From: Paludisphaera rhizosphaerae
Lineage (GTDB): Bacteria > Planctomycetota > Planctomycetia > Isosphaerales > Isosphaeraceae
Assembly (NCBI RefSeq): GCF_011065895.1
Contig: NZ_JAALCR010000015.1
Span: 62,001-126,000, forward strand
DNA length: 64,000 bases
Direction: 5' to 3'
A program made the translations under genes and the position numbers. The first letter of the stretch is position 1; every line of letters starts with the position of its first letter. Under the pieces are notes generated by a model, which saw only the letters and a list, made by a program, of their open reading frames with translations, had not been told where the DNA came from and searched no databases. Positions 1-7,550 of this stretch are shown here, piece by piece.

Positions 1-556
1 GCTTCCGAAGGCCGAAGAGGCCGGCGGCGGCGACGCCGATCCCGGCCAGGGCGATCGAGCTCGGTTCGGGCACGGGAACAGCCAGCAGCGAGCCCGAGCC
101 GGAGACCAGGCTGCCCGGATCGGTGGAGGTCGCCTGGAACTGCATCGTGAGGATCACGTCGGTGGGATCAAACCCAGCGATGGACGGAGCGATCTTACCC
201 TTCAAGGTCAGGTAAAGGGTGGTCGAGGTGGCGCTGGTGATCGAGATGCTGGTGGACGTGAAGACGCCCTTGCCGTCGATCGTCAGGGTGTAGGGGCCGG
301 CGCCAGGAGCGGTGAACGGGGAGGTTCCGGCGCTGACCGTCGTCGCCCCGGAGAAGAAGGTGCCGCTGGTGGCGGTCACCACGCCGCCGGTGGCACCGGT
401 GACGGTGATCGGGCTCGTGGTGAAGTTGGACGAACTCATCGTGATGTTGGTGGTGAAGCTGAAGGCCAACTGACCGCTGATCAGCGCGGCCTGGCTGGAC
501 GAGCTGGCAGCAACCAGCAGGGCCGCGGCCATCAGCGTGCGGTGAAGCTTGAACAC
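1..556 (-). CDS. PEP-CTERM sorting domain exported protein (3' end cut by window)
   Basis: Reading leftward from a GTG at 556, with an AAAGGAGA ribosome-binding site 5-14 bases upstream, the frame stays open to the window edge. The protein starts with a signal peptide (MAAALLVAASSSSQAA), continues as a Ser/Thr/Gly-rich beta-type domain of about 140 residues, and ends in VPEPSSIALAGIG followed by a hydrophobic stretch and LRK. That is the PEP-CTERM tripartite tail recognised by exosortase: PEP motif, transmembrane segment, basic end. Only the last residues and the stop codon lie outside the window. Such proteins are exported and processed at the envelope, often in exopolysaccharide producers; the actual role is unknown. 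Confidence 0.85.
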   Translation of the reverse strand, partial: MFKLHRTLMAAALLVAASSSSQAALISGQLAFSFTTNITMSSSNFTTSPITVTGATGGVVTATSGTFFSGATTVSAGTSPFTAPGAGPYTLTIDGKGVFTSTSISITSATSTTLYLTLKGKIAPSIAGFDPTDVILTMQFQATSTDPGSLVSGSGSLLAVPVPEPSSIALAGIGVAAAGLFGLRK

Positions 557-1412
557 GCAAGGTCTCCTTTTGCTCTTCTCGAGGGTGACGGTCGGAAACG
601 AGAACGAATCGACCTGCTATTCCGAACAAGTGACGTAAGCTAACGAATCGGGACATCGGAAGTCAAGTGTCTCGGCCCCATTCCTGGAGGGGGGCTGAGA
701 GAGTCTCGTCGGGTGTTGATTCATGGAAACATTTCAGGCTCGACGAGTGGTTTCTGGGGTCTTCTCCGTCATACCGCCGCTTCGACTTCCGGCGGGAGAC
801 GCTGTCTCAAAATCGCATACGAACTGATTTGAGGACTGAGAGGGCCCCTGGGCGGCACAGCAAAAAGCGCGCCGTTCTCCTTTTGCTCAAGCTCTCCATG
901 GCGGCCAACCAGTTTTACAATGCGTCACCTATATCGACGAAAGCGATTCGATCACCGTCGTTCTGAGACGCATTGCGTGGAGGAGCGAGCGGCTGGTTCC
1001 ACTGATGAAGGCGCGTGGGGTCACCGTCCGAGTTAAGGGCCGCGCCGTGACTTGGTTTGCGGTCGGCATTCCTGCTCAGGGTGCCGTGGATGGCTTCCAA
1101 CTCATTGAGCCAGGGGGAGACACACTCATCGGTGATGTGGCCGAATCCCTTTGAGCGGGCCGGCAGGCACGTGTCGACCGGAAAGAGTCGACCGGGGGGC
1201 AAGGGCGGACTGACAACCAGGGTTCGGCCGGGACATCCACGGCCATCGCATCCCTGGGCTGCAAGCTCAGGCTGACGTCTGGCTATCGCCGCTCCGCAGT
1301 ACTCGGCCCGACCGACTGCCGAGTCTTGAGTTTCTGGCCGGAACCGCAGGCGGATGGAGAGGCCGCAGCAGGGATTCCAGAACAGGGAGGGGAAGAGTGG
1401 GGAAGGGGAAAC
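557..1412. other. host intergenic stretch left of the prophage; possible gene remnant at 1005-1154 (+)
   Basis: No convincing complete gene lies here. On the plus strand one frame is open from about 866 to the TGA at 1152-1154. It reads like protein around KARGVTVRVKGRAVTWFAVG and GAVDGFQLIEPGGDTLIGDV. An ATG at 1005 would give 49 residues, but it has no good ribosome-binding site and third positions are not GC-rich like the neighbours, so I treat it as a possible fragment. The last 100 bases before 1413 are purine-rich and hold nothing recognisable. Confidence 0.3.
638..666 (-). promoter_or_regulatory. weak candidate promoter of the PEP-CTERM gene
   Basis: On the minus strand TTGACT (661-666) is followed after 17 bases by TTAGCT (638-643). 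The -35 box is good and the -10 box poor. It lies about 80 bases before the GTG start. Inference from spacing only. Confidence 0.3.
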
Positions 1413-1503
1413 TACCGGGGTGGGGACTCGAACCCCAGACCTGCGGATTATGAGTCCGCTGCTCGACTGAAGAGCGGCGGCTGTCAGATCCGCCGCTCTG
1501 ACC
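1413..1503. other. attL: displaced tRNA-Met 3' half plus phage arm
   Basis: Bases 1413-1454 match attR exactly over 42 bp; identity continues to about 1464 with two mismatches. The inner phage arm forms its own tRNA-like D arm on the minus strand (GCTC/GAGC stem) and a perfectly paired anticodon stem (GCGGA/TCCGC), but no matching 5' acceptor strand, so it cannot be a complete tRNA. At 1490-1503 a further 14-bp stretch is identical to the D-arm/anticodon-stem side of the intact tRNA (39867-39880). Confidence 0.9.
1471..1499. repeat. 10-bp inverted repeat in the attL arm
   Basis: AGAGCGGCGG (1471-1480) and CCGCCGCTCT (1490-1499) pair perfectly around 9 bases. It lies between the att core and the integrase start at 1559, where an integrase arm site or a terminator for the displaced tRNA fragment could be expected. 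It has no T-run. Confidence 0.6.
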
Positions 1504-1558
1504 GTCGTAGGGTACCGTGAGTTGATCACAACTCATTGCCTTACAACGGGTAACAGTC

Positions 1559-2503
1559 ATGCGGCCTGTATCGATCACACGGTTTCGCGCCGAAATCGAC
1601 ACGCTCTACTCGCCCCCTCGGCGGGCCAAGGCGACGCGTAAGCAGATCGCCCAGGTTCTTCGGGAGTTCGCCGAGCTGCCGGGCGTCAAACGCACGTCCG
1701 ACCTGAATCCGGCGACGATAGCCCGGTGGATGGACGCGCATCCCGGGCGGACCGTCGTGCGGACGAAGTCGCTGCTGGCCACTTTCCGAGCCGCGTGCAA
1801 GTACGCGGTCTCGCAGAACTACATCTCCACCAACCCGTTCGACTTCTGGAAGCCGAACGAGTGGATCCGCGACGACGCCGAAGACCGGCCCCGGTCGACT
1901 CGGCCCGTCCGGCACAAGTCGGCCGCCGACCTCGGTCGCGTCCTCGACCAGGCCGACCGCGAGGCTGTGCGGGGTTGGGAGCAACGTCGGCTGCAGGCGC
2001 TGGTGTACACCTATGCATTCACCGGCATGCGGGCCGGCGAGGCGATGCACCTGTACGTCTCGGAGATCGACCTCGACGCCCGGGTTTTGCAGATCGCGGC
2101 CAAGCCCGGTTGGCGGCCCAAGACGCTCAAGAGCGCCAAGCCGATCCCAATCGCCCCGCCGCTGGCCGAGGTCCTGGCGAACTGGCTCCCCCACACCGGA
2201 TCGGCCTGGGCGTTCCCGACGCGCAAGCTCGACCGGCCCTGGACGACCGGCGGTCCCGGCTACCGTCCGCTCGACGCGGTCAAGGAACTGGGTCGGCGAG
2301 CCGGGGTCGAGGGGCTGACGATCCTGGGCTTCCGCAAGTCGATCGGCACCCTCGCGAAAGCGATGGGCATCAGCCAGCTCGAGCGGAAAGACCTGCTAAG
2401 GCATACCTCGGTCGAGACCGGGGATTACTACGACGAGGACGATCTCGACCTCCTCAAGGCGACGATCGCCAAGATCCATTACCCCCGCCATCAGGCGGGA
2501 TGA
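1559..2503 (+). CDS. tyrosine recombinase, phage integrase
   Basis: The 314-residue protein has an N-terminal SAM-like core-binding region (about residues 15-100) and a C-terminal catalytic domain (about 120-305). Visible catalytic elements are Arg158 in TGMRAGEA, a beta-hairpin Lys near 191, Arg259 in LGFRKS, His282 in LLRHTSVE and the Tyr nucleophile at 290/291 (GDYYDE). The usual His of the HxxR box is replaced by Leu256, a known variation in phage integrases. The gene starts about 100 bp inside the attL core and points into the element, the classic position for an integrase acting on its own att site. It should catalyse integration into, and with a helper excision from, the tRNA-Met gene. 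No excisionase was recognised. Confidence 0.95.
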   Translation: MRPVSITRFRAEIDTLYSPPRRAKATRKQIAQVLREFAELPGVKRTSDLNPATIARWMDAHPGRTVVRTKSLLATFRAACKYAVSQNYISTNPFDFWKPNEWIRDDAEDRPRSTRPVRHKSAADLGRVLDQADREAVRGWEQRRLQALVYTYAFTGMRAGEAMHLYVSEIDLDARVLQIAAKPGWRPKTLKSAKPIPIAPPLAEVLANWLPHTGSAWAFPTRKLDRPWTTGGPGYRPLDAVKELGRRAGVEGLTILGFRKSIGTLAKAMGISQLERKDLLRHTSVETGDYYDEDDLDLLKATIAKIHYPRHQAG

Positions 2504-2574
2504 ACCGACGCGCGCCCCGGCCGGCCGCGCGTCGGCCGGGGCTCCCCTGACCACTCCAATCAGGAGACCCGGAT

Positions 2575-2910
2575 ATGAACAAAGCTATCCAGAGCGGGCC
2601 CGATTACAGCAGCGCCGACCTGACCCGGGCCGACTTCCGGGGCCGGGACCTGCGGGGGGCCACCTTCCGGGGCGCGTACCTCCGAGACGCCGACTTCCGG
2701 GGAGCGGACTGCCGGGGGGTCGACTTCCGCGGGGCGGACGTCTCCCGCGTCAGCTTCCAGGGGGCCGACCTCCGGGGGGCCAACTTCAACCAGGCCAGCC
2801 TCGTCGGGTCGAACTTCCGGGGGGCCGAGACCGCCGGGGCGGAGTTCCTGGGGGCCGACCTGGATCGGACCGCGTTCGATGCGGACGGGGCGAAAGGAGG
2901 TGCGGCTTGA
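2575..2910 (+). CDS. pentapeptide-repeat protein
   Basis: The 111-residue protein is almost entirely A(D/N)FRG-type pentapeptide repeats (ADFRG, ATFRG, AYLRD, ADCRG, ANFNQ and so on), which fold as a right-handed square beta-helix. AGGAGA precedes the ATG. The family includes DNA-mimic proteins that protect or inhibit gyrase (Qnr, MfpA), but many members have no known role, and this one is short and Arg-rich rather than acidic. It is the first gene of the left operon and overlaps the next by TTGA. Confidence 0.85.
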   Translation: MNKAIQSGPDYSSADLTRADFRGRDLRGATFRGAYLRDADFRGADCRGVDFRGADVSRVSFQGADLRGANFNQASLVGSNFRGAETAGAEFLGADLDRTAFDADGAKGGAA

Positions 2911-3131
2911 ACGCCCCGCCCCCGCCGCTCCCCCGCCTGCGTCCCGGCGACCGCGTGCGGTTCCGGAACGCCCGGTGGGGCGAGGACGCGAGTCTCGAAT
3001 ACGAGGTCCGCGACGTCCTCCCACCGGAGGGGGAGACCCGGCTGGCGAGGATAGCGCTTCCCTCGGCCCCGGAGGCCCCGGGCCGGTGGCAGTTGACCCA
3101 GCATCTCGTCCCCGTGGAGCCGGAGCCATGA
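2907..3131 (+). CDS. small phage protein, unknown function
   Basis: 74 residues from a TTG start within the TTGA overlap with the pentapeptide gene, preceded by a strong AAAGGAGG. The N terminus is Pro-rich, followed by RPGDRVRFRN and short beta strands, a pattern resembling small SH3-like barrels; this is only a resemblance. It overlaps the next gene by ATGA. Confidence 0.6.
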   Translation: MNAPPPPLPRLRPGDRVRFRNARWGEDASLEYEVRDVLPPEGETRLARIALPSAPEAPGRWQLTQHLVPVEPEP

Positions 3132-3424
3132 GCCGGCCGTGGAAGCCGGCTCGGGAGCGGTCCGCCGCCTGGTGGGCCGTGATGAGCCCGGACGGTCGGA
3201 CGCTGGGGATTTATTTCCACATGACTTACGTCGACGCCTGGGTTGATCGGCATCCGGACGTCTGGTGGCGGGTGGTGTTCTGGTTCCGGGGGGCTGTTCG
3301 CTCGCGTTGCGACGTGCGGTCGAAACCAGCCTGGGCCCGGGCCCCGAACGAGCAACCGAGGTGGCGGACGCTGAAGACGAGCGGGCGGAAGAAAGGGGGA
3401 GAAGATGGCGGCGGGATCGTATGA
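3128..3424 (+). CDS. small Trp/Arg-rich phage protein, unknown function
   Basis: 98 residues from the ATG in the ATGA overlap with the preceding stop. The middle is aromatic (YFHMTYVDAWVDRHPDVWWR) and the C terminus basic and Gly-rich. I recognise no family. The last 20 bases overlap the start of the next gene in another frame. Confidence 0.55.
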   Translation: MSRPWKPARERSAAWWAVMSPDGRTLGIYFHMTYVDAWVDRHPDVWWRVVFWFRGAVRSRCDVRSKPAWARAPNEQPRWRTLKTSGRKKGGEDGGGIV

Positions 3425-4670
3425 GCACGAACTGATGGACGAAGTCCGCGACGCGCGGCGGGCCGTGGCCAAGGCCCGGATCGCCGAGGCCGACGCGCGG
3501 ACGGCGTTCCGCGAAGCCCAGGCCGAGCGGATGACGAAGGAGCGGGCCCTCGAGGAGATCCTCGACGCGATCGCAACCGGCGACACGGGCCGCGCTCTGT
3601 TCGACAGGGCCGCCCGCGACCGCGAGGTTCGCGAGGCCGAAGCGGACGCCCGCGAGGCCGCCCGCGACGTCATGGCGGCCAAGCCGCCGACGATCGAGGT
3701 GGGCGAGGACGCTTGGACGAGGACGCCGCTCAAGGCCGTGGTCAAGGGTGCCGACCTGGTCGCTCTGCTGAAGGGGAACGAGCTGCTGACGCTGGGCGAT
3801 CTGTATGACGCCTGCAGTCTGTGCGGCGATCTGGCCGAGGCCCTCGAGGACCTGGCCCCGACGAACATCGCGGCGATCGACCACGACGTCCGGGCCTGGG
3901 TCGCCAAGCATCCGGGTTTCCCGCTCGACTGCCTGGCCCGGCCCGAACCGCCGCGGTCCGAACAGATCGACGACGAACTGCATGCGGCCCTCTATCCTGC
4001 CGGATTCGACCCCGGTTGGCTCAAGTGCCGATCGCGTGGAGGCCTCAGCAACGTCGAGGCCGCTCGCAAACTGGCCGACCTCTGGCCGGAGCGGGCCGAC
4101 TTCCGGAGCGATACCGAGGACGGGCCCGGCCACACGGTCCGAGGCGGGGCCAAGCCGGCCTTCTGGCTGGGCGAGCTGGCCCCGGGGACGAACCCGCCGG
4201 CCGACCTCGAGGGGCCCGACCTGTACGACGCGATCCGCCGGATCCTCGAGCTGCCCAAGCTGTCGGCCGACGACGTCGACCCGATGGAGGCCGCCCAGGT
4301 CCGCGAGGAGCTGGGGGAAGCGGCTCCAGGCCCGGACCGCGTCGAGGGGGCCGTGGCGCTGGCGGTCTGCAACATCCGCAGCGATGTCTTCGACCGCCTG
4401 AAGCGCGGGGCGACCGACGCCCAGATCGCCGAGGTCCTGGTCAACCTTCCGGTCGCCCGCCGCGACCCCGAGAGCGGCCACGCCTGGGCGACCGCCGGCG
4501 GGCTCGACTTCGCCGTCTGGTTCGCCGAGGACGCGGCGGTCTGGCCCGACCGCCGCCACGCGACAGTCAAGGGCGACCAGCTCGTCGCGATGGTTCGCAA
4601 GGTCGCCAAGATCCCCCAACCCAAGGCCAAAAAAGCCGCCAAACCCAAGCCGTCGGAGGCCCGTCGATGA
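3405..4670 (+). CDS. large early phage protein with N-terminal coiled coil, unknown function
   Basis: 421 residues. Residues 1-95 are charged, Ala/Arg/Glu-rich helix (RRAVAKARIAEADARTAFRE), a likely coiled coil. The rest is mixed alpha/beta with repeated acidic-hydrophobic segments, and the tail is Lys/Ala/Pro-rich (KAKKAAKPKPSEARR). I see no Walker, nuclease or helicase motif. It is the largest gene between integrase and prepilin-like gene and is translationally coupled to both neighbours. Position suggests an early or DNA-metabolism accessory role, but nothing in the sequence proves that. Confidence 0.6.
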   Translation: MAAGSYEHELMDEVRDARRAVAKARIAEADARTAFREAQAERMTKERALEEILDAIATGDTGRALFDRAARDREVREAEADAREAARDVMAAKPPTIEVGEDAWTRTPLKAVVKGADLVALLKGNELLTLGDLYDACSLCGDLAEALEDLAPTNIAAIDHDVRAWVAKHPGFPLDCLARPEPPRSEQIDDELHAALYPAGFDPGWLKCRSRGGLSNVEAARKLADLWPERADFRSDTEDGPGHTVRGGAKPAFWLGELAPGTNPPADLEGPDLYDAIRRILELPKLSADDVDPMEAAQVREELGEAAPGPDRVEGAVALAVCNIRSDVFDRLKRGATDAQIAEVLVNLPVARRDPESGHAWATAGGLDFAVWFAEDAAVWPDRRHATVKGDQLVAMVRKVAKIPQPKAKKAAKPKPSEARR

Positions 4671-4996
4671 TCGAGATCGGAGTCGGTTTCGCGTTGGCCG
4701 TGTTGGTCCTGGCCTGGCCGCGGCGGTCGTTCGACGGGCCGGCGGCGGCCGAGCGGTTCGTGATCGACGACGGGTCGCCGGGCGCGTACCACGCCCCGGG
4801 CCTGGCCCGCCGCGAGGTCCTCGCCGAAGCCCTCGCGTGGCTGGGCGAGAGGTTGTCCCTGGACGTCGTTCTCGTCGCCGGGGCGACGTCCTTCGTCCTG
4901 GTCGAGCTGGTGATCCTCCGGGGGATCAAAGAGGGCTGGTGGCGCGTGCTCTGGGACTTCGCCCAGACGGCCGGGATGGGCGACTACCAGGGCTGA
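4667..4996 (+). CDS. small two-helix membrane protein
   Basis: 109 residues from the ATG in an ATGA overlap. A hydrophobic helix at about residues 2-18 (IEIGVGFALAVLVLAW) and a second at about 69-86 (VVLVAGATSFVLVELVIL) flank a soluble loop with LARREVLAEALAWLGERL. It lies immediately before the prepilin-like gene, so the two may act together at the envelope. A holin role is possible but the gene is far from the late genes. Confidence 0.6.
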   Translation: MIEIGVGFALAVLVLAWPRRSFDGPAAAERFVIDDGSPGAYHAPGLARREVLAEALAWLGERLSLDVVLVAGATSFVLVELVILRGIKEGWWRVLWDFAQTAGMGDYQG

Positions 4997-5033
4997 CAGG
5001 CCGCCCCGGGCGGGGCGATGGGGGAGGTGCAGG

Positions 5034-6413
5034 ATGGCGGTGTCTCAGATGATCCGGTGCGACCGCTGCGGTCGCGCCCAGGTTTTCGAGGTCGATCCGT
5101 CCCCGCTGCTGGGGCCGGCAATCGCGGGTTACGCCGAGGCCAAGCGGGCCGGCTGGACCTGGTTCAACGGGGTGAGCGAGTTCTTGTGCCCGCCGTGCTC
5201 GACGGCCCCGGAGCCGCGGCGGACGCGAATGCGTCAGGCTCAGGGCTTCACGCTGATCGAGCTGCTGGTCGTCCTGGTGATCGTGGCGATCGTCGCGGCC
5301 GTCGCGCTGCCGGTCGTCCAAACGGCCTGGTCGGGGCGCAAGGTCGACTCGGCCGCCCAGGTCCTGCAGGGGGAGCTGGCGGCGGCTCGGGCCCGGGCGC
5401 AGGCCTCGCCGGGCGGGGTCGCCGGGATCCGGCTCTTGCCCGACCCGTCGTTCCCAATCGCCCGCCTCGCCGACGGCTCGGTCGATCCATCAGGAGTACT
5501 CGCATACGACCGGGTCGTCCCGCTGGTCGCGCCGCCCGGATACCAGGACGGCCGGGTTTCGATCCGCTCGAACTACCCGGCCGCGTTCGCCGCGATCCTG
5601 CCCGCGAATCGGCTGGTCCTCGAGCAACAGGTCGGGACCGATTACCGGAACCCCGACGGCTCGACGACGCGGATCCCGGTCCAGCCCACGAGCTGGGCCT
5701 GGAACGTCCGCGTGGGGGACCAGCTCGAGCTGCTGGGCCGGCGGTTCAACGTCGTGGGGCCCGTCGCGGTCGGACCTGCCCAGGGCAACGTCGAGTTGTT
5801 CGTGAACTACGACCCGGCCTGGTTGGCCGCGGCGAATCGCGGCGACGGCCCGGCCGAGTTCCTGCTCTTGTCGAACAACCTGGACGACGACGCCGACGGC
5901 TATCCGGACAACGGGGCGGACGGCCTCGACAACGACGTGGACGGCCTGGTCGACGAGGCCGACGAGTGGACGGAGACGGAGGTCTGGGGGCCGCTGCCGA
6001 CCTCCTCGTTCGAGCTGCCGTACCTGATCCGCCGCCGGCCGGCGCCCGGACCGGGGACGTCGGGGGTCGCCCTGGCCGGGGCCGTGATCGACGCGACCGG
6101 CTACGCGGCGACGATCCCCGCGCGGTCGGTCCTGCCCGTCGATCCCTGGACGGGAGCGGTCGACCTGGTCGTCGACTGGACGGGGAGCTGGTCGCGGGCC
6201 CGGACCGTGGGCGTGCCGACGGCCGACGGCCTCAAATCGTCGTTTTGGCATCTGTGGATCGCCGACCGGGGCGACGTCTCGGCCCCGGCCTCGGCCGAGG
6301 GAACGGGCCGGCTCGTGACGATCGCGGCCCGGTCCGGGCGGGTCGTCGCCGGCGAGGCCGACGCCGCGAATCCCGTCGCCGCCCGCGCGACCAACGAAGG
6401 GAGGGGCCGTTGA
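5034..6413 (+). CDS. zinc-ribbon / type IV prepilin-like fusion protein
   Basis: 459 residues from ATG 5034, with a GGGGGAGG ribosome-binding site. Residues 1-58 hold CDRC (Cys9, Cys12) and CPPC (Cys52, Cys55), a zinc-ribbon-like pattern. Without an intervening stop follows a standard class III leader: Met66-RQAQG, then FTLIELLVV with Glu at +5 (residue 76) and a hydrophobic helix to about residue 94. The remaining region looks like a pseudopilin globular domain with acidic DxDxDG-type calcium-loop repeats at about residues 283-309 (DDDADGYPD, DNDVDGLVDE). A start at ATG 5229 would give an ordinary prepilin without the ribbon, but has no good ribosome-binding site. Prepilins are processed by a host prepilin peptidase at the inner membrane. 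Confidence 0.8.
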   Translation: MAVSQMIRCDRCGRAQVFEVDPSPLLGPAIAGYAEAKRAGWTWFNGVSEFLCPPCSTAPEPRRTRMRQAQGFTLIELLVVLVIVAIVAAVALPVVQTAWSGRKVDSAAQVLQGELAAARARAQASPGGVAGIRLLPDPSFPIARLADGSVDPSGVLAYDRVVPLVAPPGYQDGRVSIRSNYPAAFAAILPANRLVLEQQVGTDYRNPDGSTTRIPVQPTSWAWNVRVGDQLELLGRRFNVVGPVAVGPAQGNVELFVNYDPAWLAAANRGDGPAEFLLLSNNLDDDADGYPDNGADGLDNDVDGLVDEADEWTETEVWGPLPTSSFELPYLIRRRPAPGPGTSGVALAGAVIDATGYAATIPARSVLPVDPWTGAVDLVVDWTGSWSRARTVGVPTADGLKSSFWHLWIADRGDVSAPASAEGTGRLVTIAARSGRVVAGEADAANPVAARATNEGRGR

Positions 6414-6622
6414 AGCCTCGCAATCAGAAGGCGATCCGGGCGAAGGAGGCGGACGTCGACCTGGTCCGCGACCGATCCGGCCAGCCCCGCGTGCGGTTGT
6501 CGCTGAAGGTCGACGGCGTGGCCGAACCGGTCGCGAAATCCATGACCCGGCTCGAGGCCGTCCGGCTCATGACCAGGATCGGCGAGAAGGTCATGGAAAT
6601 CGACGAAGGGGGGGGCCGTTGA
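6410..6622 (+). CDS. small basic phage protein, unknown function
   Basis: 70 residues from a TTG in a TTGA overlap with the prepilin-like gene, with GGGAGG upstream. The sequence is charged (NQKAIRAKEADVDLVRDRSG) with a helix near the C terminus (MTRLEAVRLMTRIGEKVME). No family recognised. Its junction with the next gene nearly repeats its own upstream junction. Confidence 0.55.
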   Translation: MKPRNQKAIRAKEADVDLVRDRSGQPRVRLSLKVDGVAEPVAKSMTRLEAVRLMTRIGEKVMEIDEGGGR

Positions 6623-6834
6623 GCGCGATGCATCGCTGGTTCTACGCGGCGGTCGGGGCCGTCGCCCTGGCCGTCGTCGCCGCGGCGATCGCCGTCGTCT
6701 GGCTGGCCGTCTTCCCCGCGATCCTGGCCGGCCGCGTGCTGCAGGCGCTGGAAGACGACGAACCCGGCTCGGACCGCCGGGCCCGTCCACCCGGACGGGT
6801 CGACCAGGCCCATTCGTGGAGGGCCTCCCGATGA
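6619..6834 (+). CDS. small single-span membrane protein
   Basis: 71 residues from a TTG in a TTGA overlap. One long hydrophobic helix (about residues 8-35, AAVGAVALAVVAAAIAVVWL) is followed by a basic, Pro-rich tail. The shape fits a small holin or spanin-like accessory, but operon position and lack of a lysin leave its role open. Confidence 0.55.
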   Translation: MSAMHRWFYAAVGAVALAVVAAAIAVVWLAVFPAILAGRVLQALEDDEPGSDRRARPPGRVDQAHSWRASR

Positions 6835-7097
6835 GCGCCTTTCGCTACGGGAGGTTCAGGCTCGCGGGCCGGGACTTCGCCGGCGTCGGCGACGTCGTCA
6901 AGGCCTGCGAGGAGTACGCGGCCAAGGCCCGGCGGCCGTGGTCGGCCGGGCTGGTCGGGATCGTTGCCGACGACCAGGTCGGCGCGGGGGCGTCGGTCGT
7001 CCTGGCGAGGGCGACCGGGGCGGCGGATGGATCGGTGACGTTCGAGGACCTCGAGCCGGCGGAAGGGGAGGAGTTACCCAATGATGTTCATCACTGA
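6831..7097 (+). CDS. small phage protein, unknown function
   Basis: 88 residues. I chose ATG 6831, in ATGA overlap with the previous stop and with GGAGG 10-15 bases upstream, over an in-frame ATG at 6816. Mixed alpha/beta with helix VKACEEYAAKARRPW and an acidic end. Its last 17 bases overlap the next gene. Confidence 0.5.
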   Translation: MSAFRYGRFRLAGRDFAGVGDVVKACEEYAAKARRPWSAGLVGIVADDQVGAGASVVLARATGAADGSVTFEDLEPAEGEELPNDVHH

Positions 7098-7311
7098 TGA
7101 CATAGCCCGCGACTACGCCCGGAAGGTCGAGGCGATGCGTGCGAAGCAACGGGACGCCTGGGATTCGACGTTCCGAGGGCCTGAGAGGATTATTCGAACC
7201 CTGCGCCTCTTGAGCGAGGCGAAAACGCTGGAGCGGGAGGTCGACCGGCTGACCGAGGCCATGCTCGACGACCGGCCGGGCCTGTTCGAGGCGGAAGGGG
7301 GTGGGGATTGA
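7081..7311 (+). CDS. small helical phage protein, unknown function
   Basis: 76 residues, ATG 7081 behind GGGGAGGAG, starting inside the end of the preceding gene. Mostly charged helix (ARDYARKVEAMRAKQRDAW; LLSEAKTLEREVDRLTEAML), ending EAEGGGD. The DNA coding the end and the junction to the next gene is repeated exactly at 8705-8729. Confidence 0.55.
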   Translation: MMFITDDIARDYARKVEAMRAKQRDAWDSTFRGPERIIRTLRLLSEAKTLEREVDRLTEAMLDDRPGLFEAEGGGD

Positions 7312-7315
7312 GCCG
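7291..7315 (+). repeat. gene-junction boundary repeat (second copy 8705-8729)
   Basis: A 25-bp stretch covering the last codons of one gene, the GGGGGTGGGG ribosome-binding region, the TTGA stop-start and the first codons of the next gene is identical at 7291-7315 and 8705-8729. Both upstream proteins therefore end in EGGGD and both downstream proteins begin MSR. This resembles the boundary sequences at module joints in mosaic phage genomes. Confidence 0.9.
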
Positions 7316-7547
7316 GTCCCTCTTCGACGACAGTTTCCCACCCCCCGAACCCGAGGGCCTCGGCAAGGTCGAGATCGGCGTCGAGACGATGGCCGACGGC
7401 CGACGGGTGATGACGGTGAAGACCTCGGCGGGGGAGGGCGAGGTCCTGGCGGCTGTCGTCGCTCGGCTGACCGAAAAGGGGTCCGTCGACCTCGCGAACG
7501 CGATCGCCCGGGCACAGTTCCTGGCCTGGCCGATGGTCAAGGGCTGA
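7308..7547 (+). CDS. small phage protein, unknown function
   Basis: 79 residues from the TTG of a TTGA overlap. It has an acidic N terminus (SLFDDSFPPPEPEG), a strand-rich centre (KVEIGVETMADGRRVMTV) and a helical end (SVDLANAIARAQFLAW). No family recognised. Confidence 0.5.
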   Translation: MSRSLFDDSFPPPEPEGLGKVEIGVETMADGRRVMTVKTSAGEGEVLAAVVARLTEKGSVDLANAIARAQFLAWPMVKG

Positions 7548-7550
7548 TCG

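Noticed and set aside
915-1529. Leftward frame with [16 protein letters not shown]-like sequence
   Set aside because: This is the translation of the attL tRNA-Met fragment, a common false gene.
2604-4619. 671-codon leftward open frame
   Set aside because: Antisense to the pentapeptide and following genes; Pro/Arg/Gly-rich shadow caused by high GC, no ribosome-binding site or motif.
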